In this document: piece by piece, positions 1 through 7,615 of the stretch
Position numbering within the stretch: the first letter of the stretch is position 1
Layout: each line of letters opens with the position of its first letter
Origin: Thermoflexales bacterium
GTDB lineage: Bacteria; Chloroflexota; Anaerolineae; B4-G1; SLSP01
NCBI GenBank assembly: GCA_015486785.1
Contig: WFQZ01000120.1
Span: forward strand, 1 to 20,211
DNA length: 20,211 bases
Reading direction: 5' to 3'
Notes under the pieces: model-generated
What the model was told of the DNA's origin: nothing
What the model saw: the letters and a program-made list of their open reading frames with translations, nothing else
The model's database searches: none
Program-made: the position numbers and the translations under genes

Positions 1-1029
<1,029 letters not shown>

Positions 1030-1054
1030 CGAATTCCTCCCTACAAGATAGTAA

Positions 1055-1071
1055 CGGCGTCAGCGACGCCG
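1055..1071 (-). other. Intercistronic hairpin between the CQLG protein and fhs
   Basis: A perfect 7-bp inverted repeat (CGGCGTC / GACGCCG, 3-nt loop) lies in the 50-bp gap just upstream of the fhs ribosome-binding site. No T-run follows on the minus strand, so it is not a typical terminator. It could affect mRNA stability or fhs translation. Visible in sequence; function is inference. Confidence 0.45.
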
Positions 1072-1079
1072 GTGAAACC

Positions 1080-1517
1080 TCAGAACGCGCCCAACTGGCA
1101 CGGGGAAATTCGCACGCCCAGCTTGTCGGCCAGGTATCCCACGTACATTTTGGGCTTCTTGAACTGCGCCGCGATCTCCCAGGCTTTGGCGCACGCGAAG
1201 TTGCCCTCTTCATCCACAGCCGCGCGAATGGCCGCCTCCATACCGGGGGGGATTTCGCAAGTATCAAAGCGCGTCTTGCCGCCTTCCCACCCCTTCTTCC
1301 CCCCGTAGCCAAACAGCCCCAGTTGGCAGCGGGTCAAGTGAATCTGCAACACGTCCGCCGTCAGCCCGACCGTTTTAGGGGATACATCAAACTGCCGCGC
1401 CACGACAAACGCTTGCGCACAAGGTAACTTCCCGCCCCGCAGGTGATCGCGGATCGCCTCGGCGAGTTGTTCATCAACGGTGAAATCCTGTGGAATTTGC
1501 TTCTCGTCCAGAGACAT
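1080..1517 (-). CDS. Small protein of two tandem CQLG-motif repeats, upstream of fhs
   Basis: A 145-residue protein that I cannot assign to a named family. It is an internal duplication. Residues 18-69 and 93-145 align end to end with about 20 identities in 52 positions; each copy has an AIR helix, a CAxA segment, an AxxF segment, VGxxADxL and a terminal CQLGxF. Each copy carries two cysteines (C33/C64 and C109/C140), and a fifth, C87, sits in the Gly/Lys-rich linker (70-92). The AxxF...VSPKTVGxxADxL pattern could be helix-turn-helix-like, but that is a guess. There is no signal peptide or membrane segment, so it should be cytoplasmic. The ATG at 1517 has a strong Shine-Dalgarno (AGGAGG). The gene leads an apparent two-gene unit with fhs, which suggests a role in regulating or assisting one-carbon metabolism. 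The coding call is solid; the function is unknown. Confidence 0.85.
   Translation of the reverse strand: MSLDEKQIPQDFTVDEQLAEAIRDHLRGGKLPCAQAFVVARQFDVSPKTVGLTADVLQIHLTRCQLGLFGYGGKKGWEGGKTRFDTCEIPPGMEAAIRAAVDEEGNFACAKAWEIAAQFKKPKMYVGYLADKLGVRISPCQLGAF
1083..1241 (-). repeat. Second copy of the CQLG protein repeat (residues 93-145)
   Basis: This segment encodes the C-terminal copy of the internal duplication. It begins MEAAIR, contains CAKA, VGYLADKL and ends CQLGAF at the very C-terminus. Its partner is at 1311-1466. Confidence 0.75.
1311..1466 (-). repeat. First copy of the CQLG protein repeat (residues 18-69)
   Basis: This segment encodes the N-terminal copy. It begins LAEAIR, contains CAQA, VGLTADVL and ends CQLGLF. 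About 38% of aligned positions are identical to the second copy, with a one-residue gap in the GG loop. Confidence 0.75.
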
Positions 1518-1654
1518 TAACAGCCTCCTAACCCGAATTTTGCTGACGTTCAGGATATACCCAACTTCCTAAAGGGCAAGTTCCGACCATCAGCCAACCG
1601 TCAGATTTGCGTCAAGCACGGCGCGAGCTTCTCTGCTAAGCTGGGTTCACGTTG

Positions 1655-1708
1655 AAAGGAGGTGGTGACATAAGACCAAAGTTGAAAAATAAGCACGCGA
1701 CACATTGA
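1655..1708 (+). other. Shine-Dalgarno-like sequence with no normal start codon, and a short possible leader ORF
   Basis: AAAGGAGGTG at 1655-1664 closely complements the 16S anti-Shine-Dalgarno, yet no ATG follows at a usable distance. In-frame options are GTG ACA TAA (1665-1673), a two-codon ORF, or a 12-codon frame starting at ATA (1670) seven bases after GGAGG and stopping at 1706-1708. A strong terminator follows at 1721. The arrangement resembles a leader peptide or small-RNA unit, but no promoter is clear. The motif is real; the role is speculative. Confidence 0.3.
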
Positions 1709-1720
1709 CATCAGATGGTA

Positions 1721-1753
1721 GGGTCGGGGGCACAAGCTCCCGGCCCTTTTTTT
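1721..1753 (+). terminator. Rho-independent terminator upstream of the beta-propeller gene
   Basis: GGGTCGGG (1721-1728) pairs with CCCGGCCC (1739-1746) with one wobble, and two further inner pairs are possible (one a G-T wobble), leaving a 6-nt loop. Seven T follow directly (1747-1753). On the plus strand no recognised gene precedes it, so it must end a short leader/small RNA or act as an attenuator ahead of the gene at 1813. Confidence 0.8.
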
Positions 1754-1762
1754 GCGCTCGCG

Positions 1763-1790
1763 TTTCCCCTCAGCCTCCTTATGGTAAAGT
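1763..1790 (+). promoter_or_regulatory. Possible promoter of the beta-propeller gene
   Basis: TTTCCC (1763-1768), a 16-bp spacer and TAAAGT (1785-1790) with an extended -10 TG at 1782-1783. The match is weak, but it is the only candidate between the terminator at 1753 and the start at 1813. A clear Shine-Dalgarno GGAGGG (1803-1808) follows. Confidence 0.3.
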
Positions 1791-1812
1791 CTTTTCATAA
1801 GAGGAGGGAACG

Positions 1813-3588
1813 ATGGGCCGTATCACACGCATTTTGATCTCGGTACTGGGGGCCGGGCTGACCTTCTGGCTCTGGCAAGGCACGCTCGCGGCGACGCTGC
1901 CGCCGGGCACGTTCGCCGGAGCTTGCACCCACTGGATGCCGGTCAACGATGGCGCGTTCGGGATGGACTCCGGCAGCAGCTATCAAAGTGAAGAGGGCTT
2001 CGAAGTTGCCGTCTTTGCCGGACGGCTGTACGTGGGCATGGAGGCAGACAATCAATACGGAGCGCGGTTATGGCGCACCAAGGAGGGCGTCCACATCCCC
2101 AACGGGCAGCACGATTGGGAAGAAGTGGCCGCCGACGCGCAGGGCTATCCCTTCGGCAACCCGACCGTTGCCCAAAACGATCACATTGACAGCCTGGCGG
2201 TCTTCAGCGGCGCACTGTACGCCAGCACGGCCAATCGCGGCGTCAGCACCTACGGCACGCGCATCTACAGCAGCACCAGCGGCAACCCCAACTCGTGGAC
2301 TTCGGTCATCACGGCGGGATTCGGCTTCACCGACAACACCAACTTCAAGGACATGATCGTCTTCACGACGGGCGGAACTTCCTGGCTCTGCGGCGGGACG
2401 CAGAACGCTGCCTCTGGCGCGCAGGTGTGGTGTACCGCCGACGGGCGCACCTGGCAGCAAAAGAACACCGGCGGCTTTGGGGTGATCTCCAACACGCTGA
2501 TCGCCTCATCGGGCGTGTTCAGCGGAGCGTTGTACTTCGGCGTGGCCAACACCGCCGACGGCGGCAGCGTCTGGCGCACCTTTGACCTGCTCACGTGGAC
2601 GCAGGTGCTCACCGTCTCCGACCGTCCGCGCGTGGAGATCGTCGGCCCGTTCGGCGGGCAGATTTACGCCGCCGCCGGAGCCTACGACGGGCGCAACAGC
2701 AACGATCCCACGATCCGCATTTACCACAGCTCCAGCGGCGATCCCGGCACATGGAGCACGTCGGCCACGCCGCTGGAGAACGATCCGCACAACACCCGCA
2801 CCATCGTGGACGGCGCAACCGTCTACAATGGCGCACTCTACTTGGCGACGATGAACTCCACCAACGGGGCCGAAATCTGGCGCACGACGGACGGCGTCAC
2901 CTGGACCGCCGTGATCACGGGCGGCTTCGGCGATACGCGCACCTTCGCCGCCGAACTGCAACCTTTCGCGGGCTACCTTTACGCTTGGACTTCAAACTAC
3001 GCCACCGGGCAGCGAGTCTACCGCAGCAGTTGCGCGATCTGCCAAGCGCATGCCATCAGCGGCAGCGGGCGGTTCGATTACAGCGGCGTGGGGGCCGTAC
3101 TCACCTTCACCGCCGAGTCGCTGGATCAAGTGACCGTGTGCGTGCGTCCCCACGCCTTCCCCACCGTGCAGACCGACACGCTTCCCTTGGCCCGCACCTA
3201 CCTTATCAGCCAGACCCCGGCCACGGGCGATTTTACCGCCGCCTTGGAGCTGAGTTACACCACCACCGAGTTCACCGCCTCCGACGTGCCCTCCGCCGCC
3301 GAGTTGTACTTGCTGCGCTACGTCTCCCCCACCTGGGAAGCCTGCCCGACAGCGCAACGCGCGGTCAATCCCGCCTCGCGCACCGTCACCTGCCGCGAAG
3401 TGACGCACTTTTCCCCGTGGGCCATCGGCGGAGATGCCGGGAAGCCCTCACCGGCGACCCTCTTAAAGGTACGAGGTCAAGGCAACGGGGCGATCCTGGC
3501 CGACGGCTTATCCGTTGCTCTACTTACGATGTGGGCTATAATGAAACAAAGGCTCAATATCTTGTGCATCGAGGCGAAAGATGAATGA
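1813..3588 (+). CDS. Secreted seven-bladed beta-propeller-like protein with C-terminal membrane tail
   Basis: A 591-residue exported protein. The N-terminus is a signal peptide with hydrophobic core at residues 7-21 and likely cleavage after TLA-A (about 26-27). Seven repeats follow, each with a [AR]LYxx strand, a G-rich turn, a [VIL][WY]R[TS] strand and usually a DGxxW turn. They begin near residues 72, 134, 190, 239, 283, 341 and 388, the pattern of a seven-bladed sialidase/Kelch-like propeller. Sialidase Asp-boxes are not convincing, so no enzyme activity is proposed. Residues 410-540 form a beta-rich domain ending THFSPWAIGG. The tail has a hydrophobic stretch (ILADGLSVALLTMWAIM) and basic residues, perhaps an anchor, although this part also contains the glgA promoter. 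The start is set by the Shine-Dalgarno at 1803-1808. The gene overlaps glgA by 8 bp. The likely role is surface binding; its ligand is unknown. Confidence 0.85.
   Translation: MGRITRILISVLGAGLTFWLWQGTLAATLPPGTFAGACTHWMPVNDGAFGMDSGSSYQSEEGFEVAVFAGRLYVGMEADNQYGARLWRTKEGVHIPNGQHDWEEVAADAQGYPFGNPTVAQNDHIDSLAVFSGALYASTANRGVSTYGTRIYSSTSGNPNSWTSVITAGFGFTDNTNFKDMIVFTTGGTSWLCGGTQNAASGAQVWCTADGRTWQQKNTGGFGVISNTLIASSGVFSGALYFGVANTADGGSVWRTFDLLTWTQVLTVSDRPRVEIVGPFGGQIYAAAGAYDGRNSNDPTIRIYHSSSGDPGTWSTSATPLENDPHNTRTIVDGATVYNGALYLATMNSTNGAEIWRTTDGVTWTAVITGGFGDTRTFAAELQPFAGYLYAWTSNYATGQRVYRSSCAICQAHAISGSGRFDYSGVGAVLTFTAESLDQVTVCVRPHAFPTVQTDTLPLARTYLISQTPATGDFTAALELSYTTTEFTASDVPSAAELYLLRYVSPTWEACPTAQRAVNPASRTVTCREVTHFSPWAIGGDAGKPSPATLLKVRGQGNGAILADGLSVALLTMWAIMKQRLNILCIEAKDE
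3515..3542 (+). promoter_or_regulatory. glgA promoter inside the end of the upstream gene
   Basis: TTGCTC (3515-3520), a 16-bp spacer and a perfect TATAAT (3537-3542), about 38 bp before the glgA start. It lies inside the last codons of the beta-propeller gene, so glgA can be expressed independently. Confidence 0.7.
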
Positions 3589-5041
3589 CACCCTAAAAGT
3601 TCTAATCACGGCGGCGGAAGCAGTGCCCTTCACCAAGGTAGGCGGGTTGGCCGAAGTAGCCGGCTCGCTGCCCAAGGCATTGCGGCAACTGGGCGTGGAC
3701 GCGCGATTGATCATCCCACGCTACGGCGGGCGCGGGCAGATGCCCTACGAGGTGCGCCGCGTCGGCGGCTCCATCCCGGTGCCGGTAGGCCGAGGCGAAG
3801 GCCGCGTCCATCTGCTGGAGACCACCACCTCCGAAGTGCCGATCTACTTGATCTGGGACGATCAATACTTTTCCAAGCGCGAGAAGGTCTACGGATTCAA
3901 CGACGATCCCCAGCGGTTTACCTTCTTTTCCCGCGCGGTGCTGGCCGCGTTGCAGACGCTGGACTGGAAACCGGACGTGCTCCACGCCAACGATTGGCAC
4001 ACAGCCGCCATCCCCACCTGGCTGGACGTGTACGGGAAAAACGATCCCTACTTCCAAGACATCGCCACGCTCTACACGATTCACAATCTGGCGTACCAAG
4101 GAGAATGTGGGCGGCTGCTGCTCACCTTTGGACAGATGCCCAACGTCCCGCACTTGCCGGTGGAGCCACCGGGGAAGGTGAATTGGATGGCTCAGGGCAT
4201 CAAGCATGCCGACACGCTCAGCACCGTCAGCCCCACCTACGCCCGCGAACTGCTCACCCCGGAAGTCAGCCAGGAGCTGGCCCCGCTGCTCCAAGAGCGA
4301 CAAGATCAGCTCTTCGGCATTCTCAGCGGCATTGATACGGAGGCGTGGAATCCGGCACAAGACCCATCGCTCACCCAAACCTACGACCGAGATACGCTGA
4401 AGATGCGGTCGGTCAACAAGCTGGCGTTGCAGCACGAGCTGCACCTCCCGACCCGTGGAGATGTACCGCTGCTGGGCGTCGTCAGCCGCCTGGATCACAA
4501 CAAGGGCTTGGATATTTTGCCGGAGGTCATCGCGCAACTGCTGCAAGAACGGGAAGTGCAACTCGTAGTGCTGGGCACCGGCGATGAGACATGCGCCGCT
4601 CAGTTCCGCGAGCTGCAACAGCAATTCCCCGATCACGTGCGGGCCGTGATGCGCTTCGATGACCGGCTCTCGCGGTGGATTTACGGCGGGGCCGACATCT
4701 TCGTGATGCCCAGCCGCTTCGATCCGATCAGCATCAGCACGATGACCGCGCTGCACTACGGAGCGGTGCCGGTTGTACGGGCCACGGGCGGATTAGCGGA
4801 TACGGTCGTCGATGCCGATGCGCAGCCTCAACGGGGCACCGGGTTCGTCTTTGAAGAACATGCCCAGGAAGCTCTGCTCGCTGCATTGCGCCGTGCGCTC
4901 GCCGCCCAGAAAGACCCGGCCCGCTGGGCCGCACTGCAACGGCGGGGCATGGAGTTGGACCTTTCCTGGGGCGCCTCGGCGCGGGCCTACGTCGACTTGT
5001 ACCGCCGCGCTCAAGGGTTACATCAACGGCGAGGAAGCTGA
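3581..5041 (+). CDS. glgA: Glycogen/starch synthase (GT5 family)
   Basis: Transfers glucose from ADP-glucose (or UDP-glucose) to a growing alpha-1,4-glucan in the cytoplasm, in glycogen synthesis. The 486-residue length is normal for bacterial GlgA (about 480). The GT5 N-terminal motif KVGGLAEV has its lysine at residue 19; HANDWHT spans 135-141; SRLDHNKGLD (302-311) supplies the donor-binding Arg303 and Lys308; and TGGLADTV near residue 400 is typical. The loop that is normally SRFEPCG reads SRFDPIS here: the catalytic Glu position is Asp381 and the following Cys-Gly is Ile383-Ser384. This may alter catalysis or acceptor choice. A weak Shine-Dalgarno (GAGG, 3571-3574) precedes the ATG, which overlaps the upstream gene by 8 bp. 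It has its own promoter (3515-3542) and ends before a bidirectional terminator. No other glycogen gene is nearby. Family assignment is firm; full activity is less certain. Confidence 0.92.
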   Translation: MNDTLKVLITAAEAVPFTKVGGLAEVAGSLPKALRQLGVDARLIIPRYGGRGQMPYEVRRVGGSIPVPVGRGEGRVHLLETTTSEVPIYLIWDDQYFSKREKVYGFNDDPQRFTFFSRAVLAALQTLDWKPDVLHANDWHTAAIPTWLDVYGKNDPYFQDIATLYTIHNLAYQGECGRLLLTFGQMPNVPHLPVEPPGKVNWMAQGIKHADTLSTVSPTYARELLTPEVSQELAPLLQERQDQLFGILSGIDTEAWNPAQDPSLTQTYDRDTLKMRSVNKLALQHELHLPTRGDVPLLGVVSRLDHNKGLDILPEVIAQLLQEREVQLVVLGTGDETCAAQFRELQQQFPDHVRAVMRFDDRLSRWIYGGADIFVMPSRFDPISISTMTALHYGAVPVVRATGGLADTVVDADAQPQRGTGFVFEEHAQEALLAALRRALAAQKDPARWAALQRRGMELDLSWGASARAYVDLYRRAQGLHQRRGS

Positions 5042-5066
5042 GCCGCTTCCGCGACACTCAAAAAGC

Positions 5067-5097
5067 AACGCGCCACCCGATCAAGGTGGCGCGTTTT
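5067..5097. terminator. Bidirectional terminator between glgA and the PHP-AlbA_2 gene
   Basis: A perfect 11-bp stem (AACGCGCCACC 5067-5077, GGTGGCGCGTT 5085-5095) with a 7-nt loop. T4 ends the stem on the plus strand (5094-5097), and five A at 5060-5064 give T5 on the minus strand. It lies between two convergent genes and can serve both. Confidence 0.88.
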
Positions 5098-5116
5098 CTC
5101 GTTCTTGCGCGGTCGG

Positions 5117-6841
5117 TTATTCGCCGACCAACAGATTCCAATCTCCGTGCAAGCCCTCGTCCGTGACTCCGTAATAGACGCGGAGTTGCTTTCCCGCACG
5201 CTGTACCAGGTCGTACCGCACTTGCTTGCCGTGTTCTCGACGCTTCCACAGGCCAATATCGCGCAGCCAATGCACCTGCCCCGGATTGACCGGATCGTTC
5301 TCCGAGGCTTCGATGGCGTAACGCCACAGGTTGCGAGCCGAGCGGCGGGTCACGTTTTTGACCAAGTTGCCGTTCCGCAGGTCGCGCAGCGTGTAATAGC
5401 GGGTATTGTTGCGCACTTCGACGGCTGCGATCTCCACGCCGGTGCGCGGCGGGGAACATTCCGCCGGAACAGGCTGATCGGGCACGGGCACAGGCGGCGG
5501 GGCGGATTCAGTGCTCCCGTTCATGCCGCGCTTCACCAGGGAGACGATCTCGTCCCGCACCGCGAGCGTGGTTTCCGCCTCACTGCGCAGGTAGATTTGA
5601 CTCTCGTCCATCGCGTAGGGCGGCTCAGAGCCACGGGGCACGACCACACGCACCACTTTGACGCCTTGCGTAGTTTGCACGTCCACCGTCACCGGCAGGG
5701 CCGGCGTGATGCGCGTTTCCACTTCCTTCTTGATCAGGTTCAGCACGCGCGTAGGGGAACTCCCCACGCCCACCGGGGGCTTCTTCGGGTCATCGGGAAC
5801 GCCGATGTAGAGCGTGCCGCCGTTGGTGTTGGCGAAGGCGCACACGTCCGCGATGATCGTATCCAGATAGCCGCCGCGCCGGTTGTACCGCTCGTGGAAC
5901 TCCTGCACGATGTTAGGGCCTTCCTCGCGGGCGGCCAGGATGTAGTCGAAGGGATGCGCTGCCGGGCGATAGGGCCGAGTGCGGGCGAAGTCGTCCCCGC
6001 GAATTACCGCGCTGAGCGCGTCAAACGAACGCTCCGCGAGTAAAATCTCGGTGACTCGCTCCCCCACGCCCAGATTCTTGGCATTGTGCTGATCGCGGGT
6101 CAAGCGGTGAGCGTCCGAGCCTTGGATGCAGCGCATCCGACGCGGATACTCCGGCTTAGAGCCGTCGAAGAAGCGGGCCGTGGTCTTCTTGCCCTTCTTT
6201 TCCAGATCGGTAACTTCCAGCGCGTGCAAATGCGGGTCCTGGGTAAAGGCGATGCGGGTCTGCCCGCCGAAGCTGATGCCCTGCAACGCCACTCCGTGGG
6301 TGGAGTTGGCGTGGGCGGCGATCACCAGTCCGCCGGCTTCGTCAATCATGCGGTAGGCCGTCAGCACATCGGAAGTCGCTCCCACCTCGGTCATCCCCTG
6401 ATCCAGTTTGCCGGCAGGCAAATTGAGCTGGAGCAGCAGGAATTCCAAATCGCGGATCGGAGTGTCCGCCGGGAAGATTCCCAGGATGTGGAAACCGAAT
6501 GTGGCGGTGAATTCGAAGCCGGTCAGCAGCAAAATCTTGTCCAGCAAGCGGCGATATTCACTAAGTCGGGATTGCTCCGCCGGGGTAATGCGTTCCAGGC
6601 TCTCCAGCAATTCCAGGCTCTCTATTTCCGCCTGCATTTTCTTAAAACCGGCAACTGTATTGTGGTCGGTAAAGGCAATAATATCCACACCTTTCCGCTC
6701 AGCCTCTTTCAGGATATCAAGATACGTTACATCTTTCTGTTGATAATCTGAGGAAGCAGGCGTGTGGAGGTGCAGGTCCATTTTGTACCATTGTTCTTTT
6801 GGGGGTTGGCGTTTACGCCGTCTTTTTCTAGTCATACTCAT
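5117..6841 (-). CDS. PHP-domain / AlbA_2 (Schlafen-like) fusion protein
   Basis: A 574-residue cytoplasmic protein. A basic N-terminus (residues 4-11) precedes a PHP metal-dependent phosphoesterase domain, about 20-290, in which all expected metal ligands are visible: DLHLH (H24, H26), TDH (D59, H60), E110, H177 and GSDAH (D243, H245). Residues 310-440 match the AlbA_2/Schlafen-like nucleic-acid-binding domain, with FANTNGGTLYIGV at 336-348 and a YLRSE segment near 417. A proline-rich linker (447-466) leads to a C-terminal region (467-574), possibly winged-helix, that I do not recognise. PHP domains hydrolyse phosphoesters in DNA polymerase proofreading, histidinol phosphate and 5'-nucleotides; the substrate here is unknown, and nucleic acid is an inference from the AlbA_2 part. 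The gene starts 18 bp after the receiver gene with no clear Shine-Dalgarno, so it is probably co-transcribed and translationally coupled. An alternative ATG lies two codons on (6835). Confidence 0.88.
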   Translation of the reverse strand: MSMTRKRRRKRQPPKEQWYKMDLHLHTPASSDYQQKDVTYLDILKEAERKGVDIIAFTDHNTVAGFKKMQAEIESLELLESLERITPAEQSRLSEYRRLLDKILLLTGFEFTATFGFHILGIFPADTPIRDLEFLLLQLNLPAGKLDQGMTEVGATSDVLTAYRMIDEAGGLVIAAHANSTHGVALQGISFGGQTRIAFTQDPHLHALEVTDLEKKGKKTTARFFDGSKPEYPRRMRCIQGSDAHRLTRDQHNAKNLGVGERVTEILLAERSFDALSAVIRGDDFARTRPYRPAAHPFDYILAAREEGPNIVQEFHERYNRRGGYLDTIIADVCAFANTNGGTLYIGVPDDPKKPPVGVGSSPTRVLNLIKKEVETRITPALPVTVDVQTTQGVKVVRVVVPRGSEPPYAMDESQIYLRSEAETTLAVRDEIVSLVKRGMNGSTESAPPPVPVPDQPVPAECSPPRTGVEIAAVEVRNNTRYYTLRDLRNGNLVKNVTRRSARNLWRYAIEASENDPVNPGQVHWLRDIGLWKRREHGKQVRYDLVQRAGKQLRVYYGVTDEGLHGDWNLLVGE

Positions 6842-6859
6842 TAGTCTCGCTCACGCGAC

Positions 6860-7225
6860 CTACGATTCTCCTTGCGTTGTCAATTCATGGATGCGGGCGA
6901 GCAGCTCCGTGGGGCGAAACGGCTTGAGGATGAACCCATCGGCCCCGGCATCGAAACATTCCTCACGGCGATCCATCCCCGAAGCAACCAGCACGGGAAT
7001 ATCCTTCAGTTCGGGATCGGATTTCAATTCACGTAACGCTGCTGTGGAAATTCCACCGGCCAGGTAATAATCCAAGAGGATCAAAGAAGGATGTATCTCC
7101 TTGGCGGTGGGCTTGATCTGCTCCGGGCGGCTAATGGTGATCGCCTGATCGCCTTCTAATTCCAAAAGCGTGGTCAACAGCCCCAACATTACCTTGTCGT
7201 CATCCGCAACGAGGATAGTAGCCAT
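6860..7225 (-). CDS. Stand-alone response-regulator receiver protein
   Basis: A 121-residue CheY-like receiver with no output domain; phosphotransfer from an unknown histidine kinase would switch its interactions. Acidic pocket D8-D9-D10, phosphoacceptor D52 (LILLDYY), switch Ser82 (VLVASG) and Lys101 (ILKPF) are all present. The reading frame stays open upstream to 7318, but the ATG at 7225 is chosen because GGAG lies six bases before it and MATILVADDD is a typical receiver N-terminus; the ATG at 7228 is an alternative. The upstream extension is Cys/Trp-rich and unlike a receiver. The stop is 18 bp before the PHP-AlbA_2 gene, suggesting that the two act together. No kinase is in the window. 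A weak TACAAT on the minus strand (7326-7331) could be its -10 element, with no good -35. Confidence 0.92.
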   Translation of the reverse strand: MATILVADDDKVMLGLLTTLLELEGDQAITISRPEQIKPTAKEIHPSLILLDYYLAGGISTAALRELKSDPELKDIPVLVASGMDRREECFDAGADGFILKPFRPTELLARIHELTTQGES

Positions 7226-7470
7226 CATCTGCTCCATTTCATCATAAATATTCTGCCGTTTCTTGACCCAACAGCTCCAGTTAGAGAAGCTCCTGCACAA
7301 GAAACATCCTGCATCCACTGATAAAATTGTACCACAGGTTGAAGCCGAGGCATTCCCTCAACTGCTACAGAACAATTACCACCAAGATACAGGTATGTTA
7401 AACAGCACCCGCCGTCCTAAGGGCGGAGTTTCTCAGTGGGGTTCTAACCAAAACCGCGCGCCTAAATTTA

Positions 7471-7498
7471 TTGACAGAGGATTCCACCATGCTATAAT
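7471..7498 (+). promoter_or_regulatory. Consensus sigma70 promoter of the LysM surface protein
   Basis: Perfect TTGACA (7471-7476) and perfect TATAAT (7493-7498) with a 16-bp spacer. Transcription should start near 7505, leaving a leader of about 110 nt. It lies in the 390-bp stretch between the receiver start and 7616. Apart from the leader hairpin, that stretch holds only a small hairpin (CCGTCC/GGGCGG, 7412-7426) and the weak TACAAT of the receiver gene. Confidence 0.88.
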
Positions 7499-7518
7499 CC
7501 CGCCCGTCTTGACTTGAA

Positions 7519-7551
7519 CGCCGCCCGCGATGATCTTTCACGCTGGCGGCG
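7519..7551 (+). promoter_or_regulatory. 5' UTR hairpin of the LysM surface protein mRNA
   Basis: CGCCGCC (7519-7525) pairs with GGCGGCG (7545-7551); three more inner pairs follow after one mismatch, leaving an 11-nt loop. It begins about 14 nt after the predicted transcript start and has no T-run, so it is more likely a 5' stabilising or regulatory structure than a terminator. It matches no riboswitch I recognise. Confidence 0.45.
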
Positions 7552-7615
7552 GTATGTTGTTATAGGGTGTTGCTTTTCCAGAACATCTTCCTAGCTCAAG
7601 GAGGCATAACTTAGC

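Noticed and set aside
1601..1798. A 65-codon minus-strand frame in the intergenic region
   Set aside because: It runs through the terminator hairpin, has no supporting ribosome-binding site or domain, and is best explained by chance.
3602..4756. A 384-codon minus-strand frame opposite glgA
   Set aside because: glgA motifs are unambiguous on the plus strand; the antisense frame is a by-product of GC-rich codon use.
5105..6043. A 312-codon plus-strand frame opposite the PHP-AlbA_2 gene
   Set aside because: The minus-strand protein has intact PHP and AlbA_2 motifs; the plus-strand frame resembles nothing and overlaps it fully.
7229..7318. N-terminal extension of the receiver protein to 152 residues
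   Set aside because: The extension is Cys/Trp-rich and unlike the family, and a well-placed GGAG supports the ATG at 7225.
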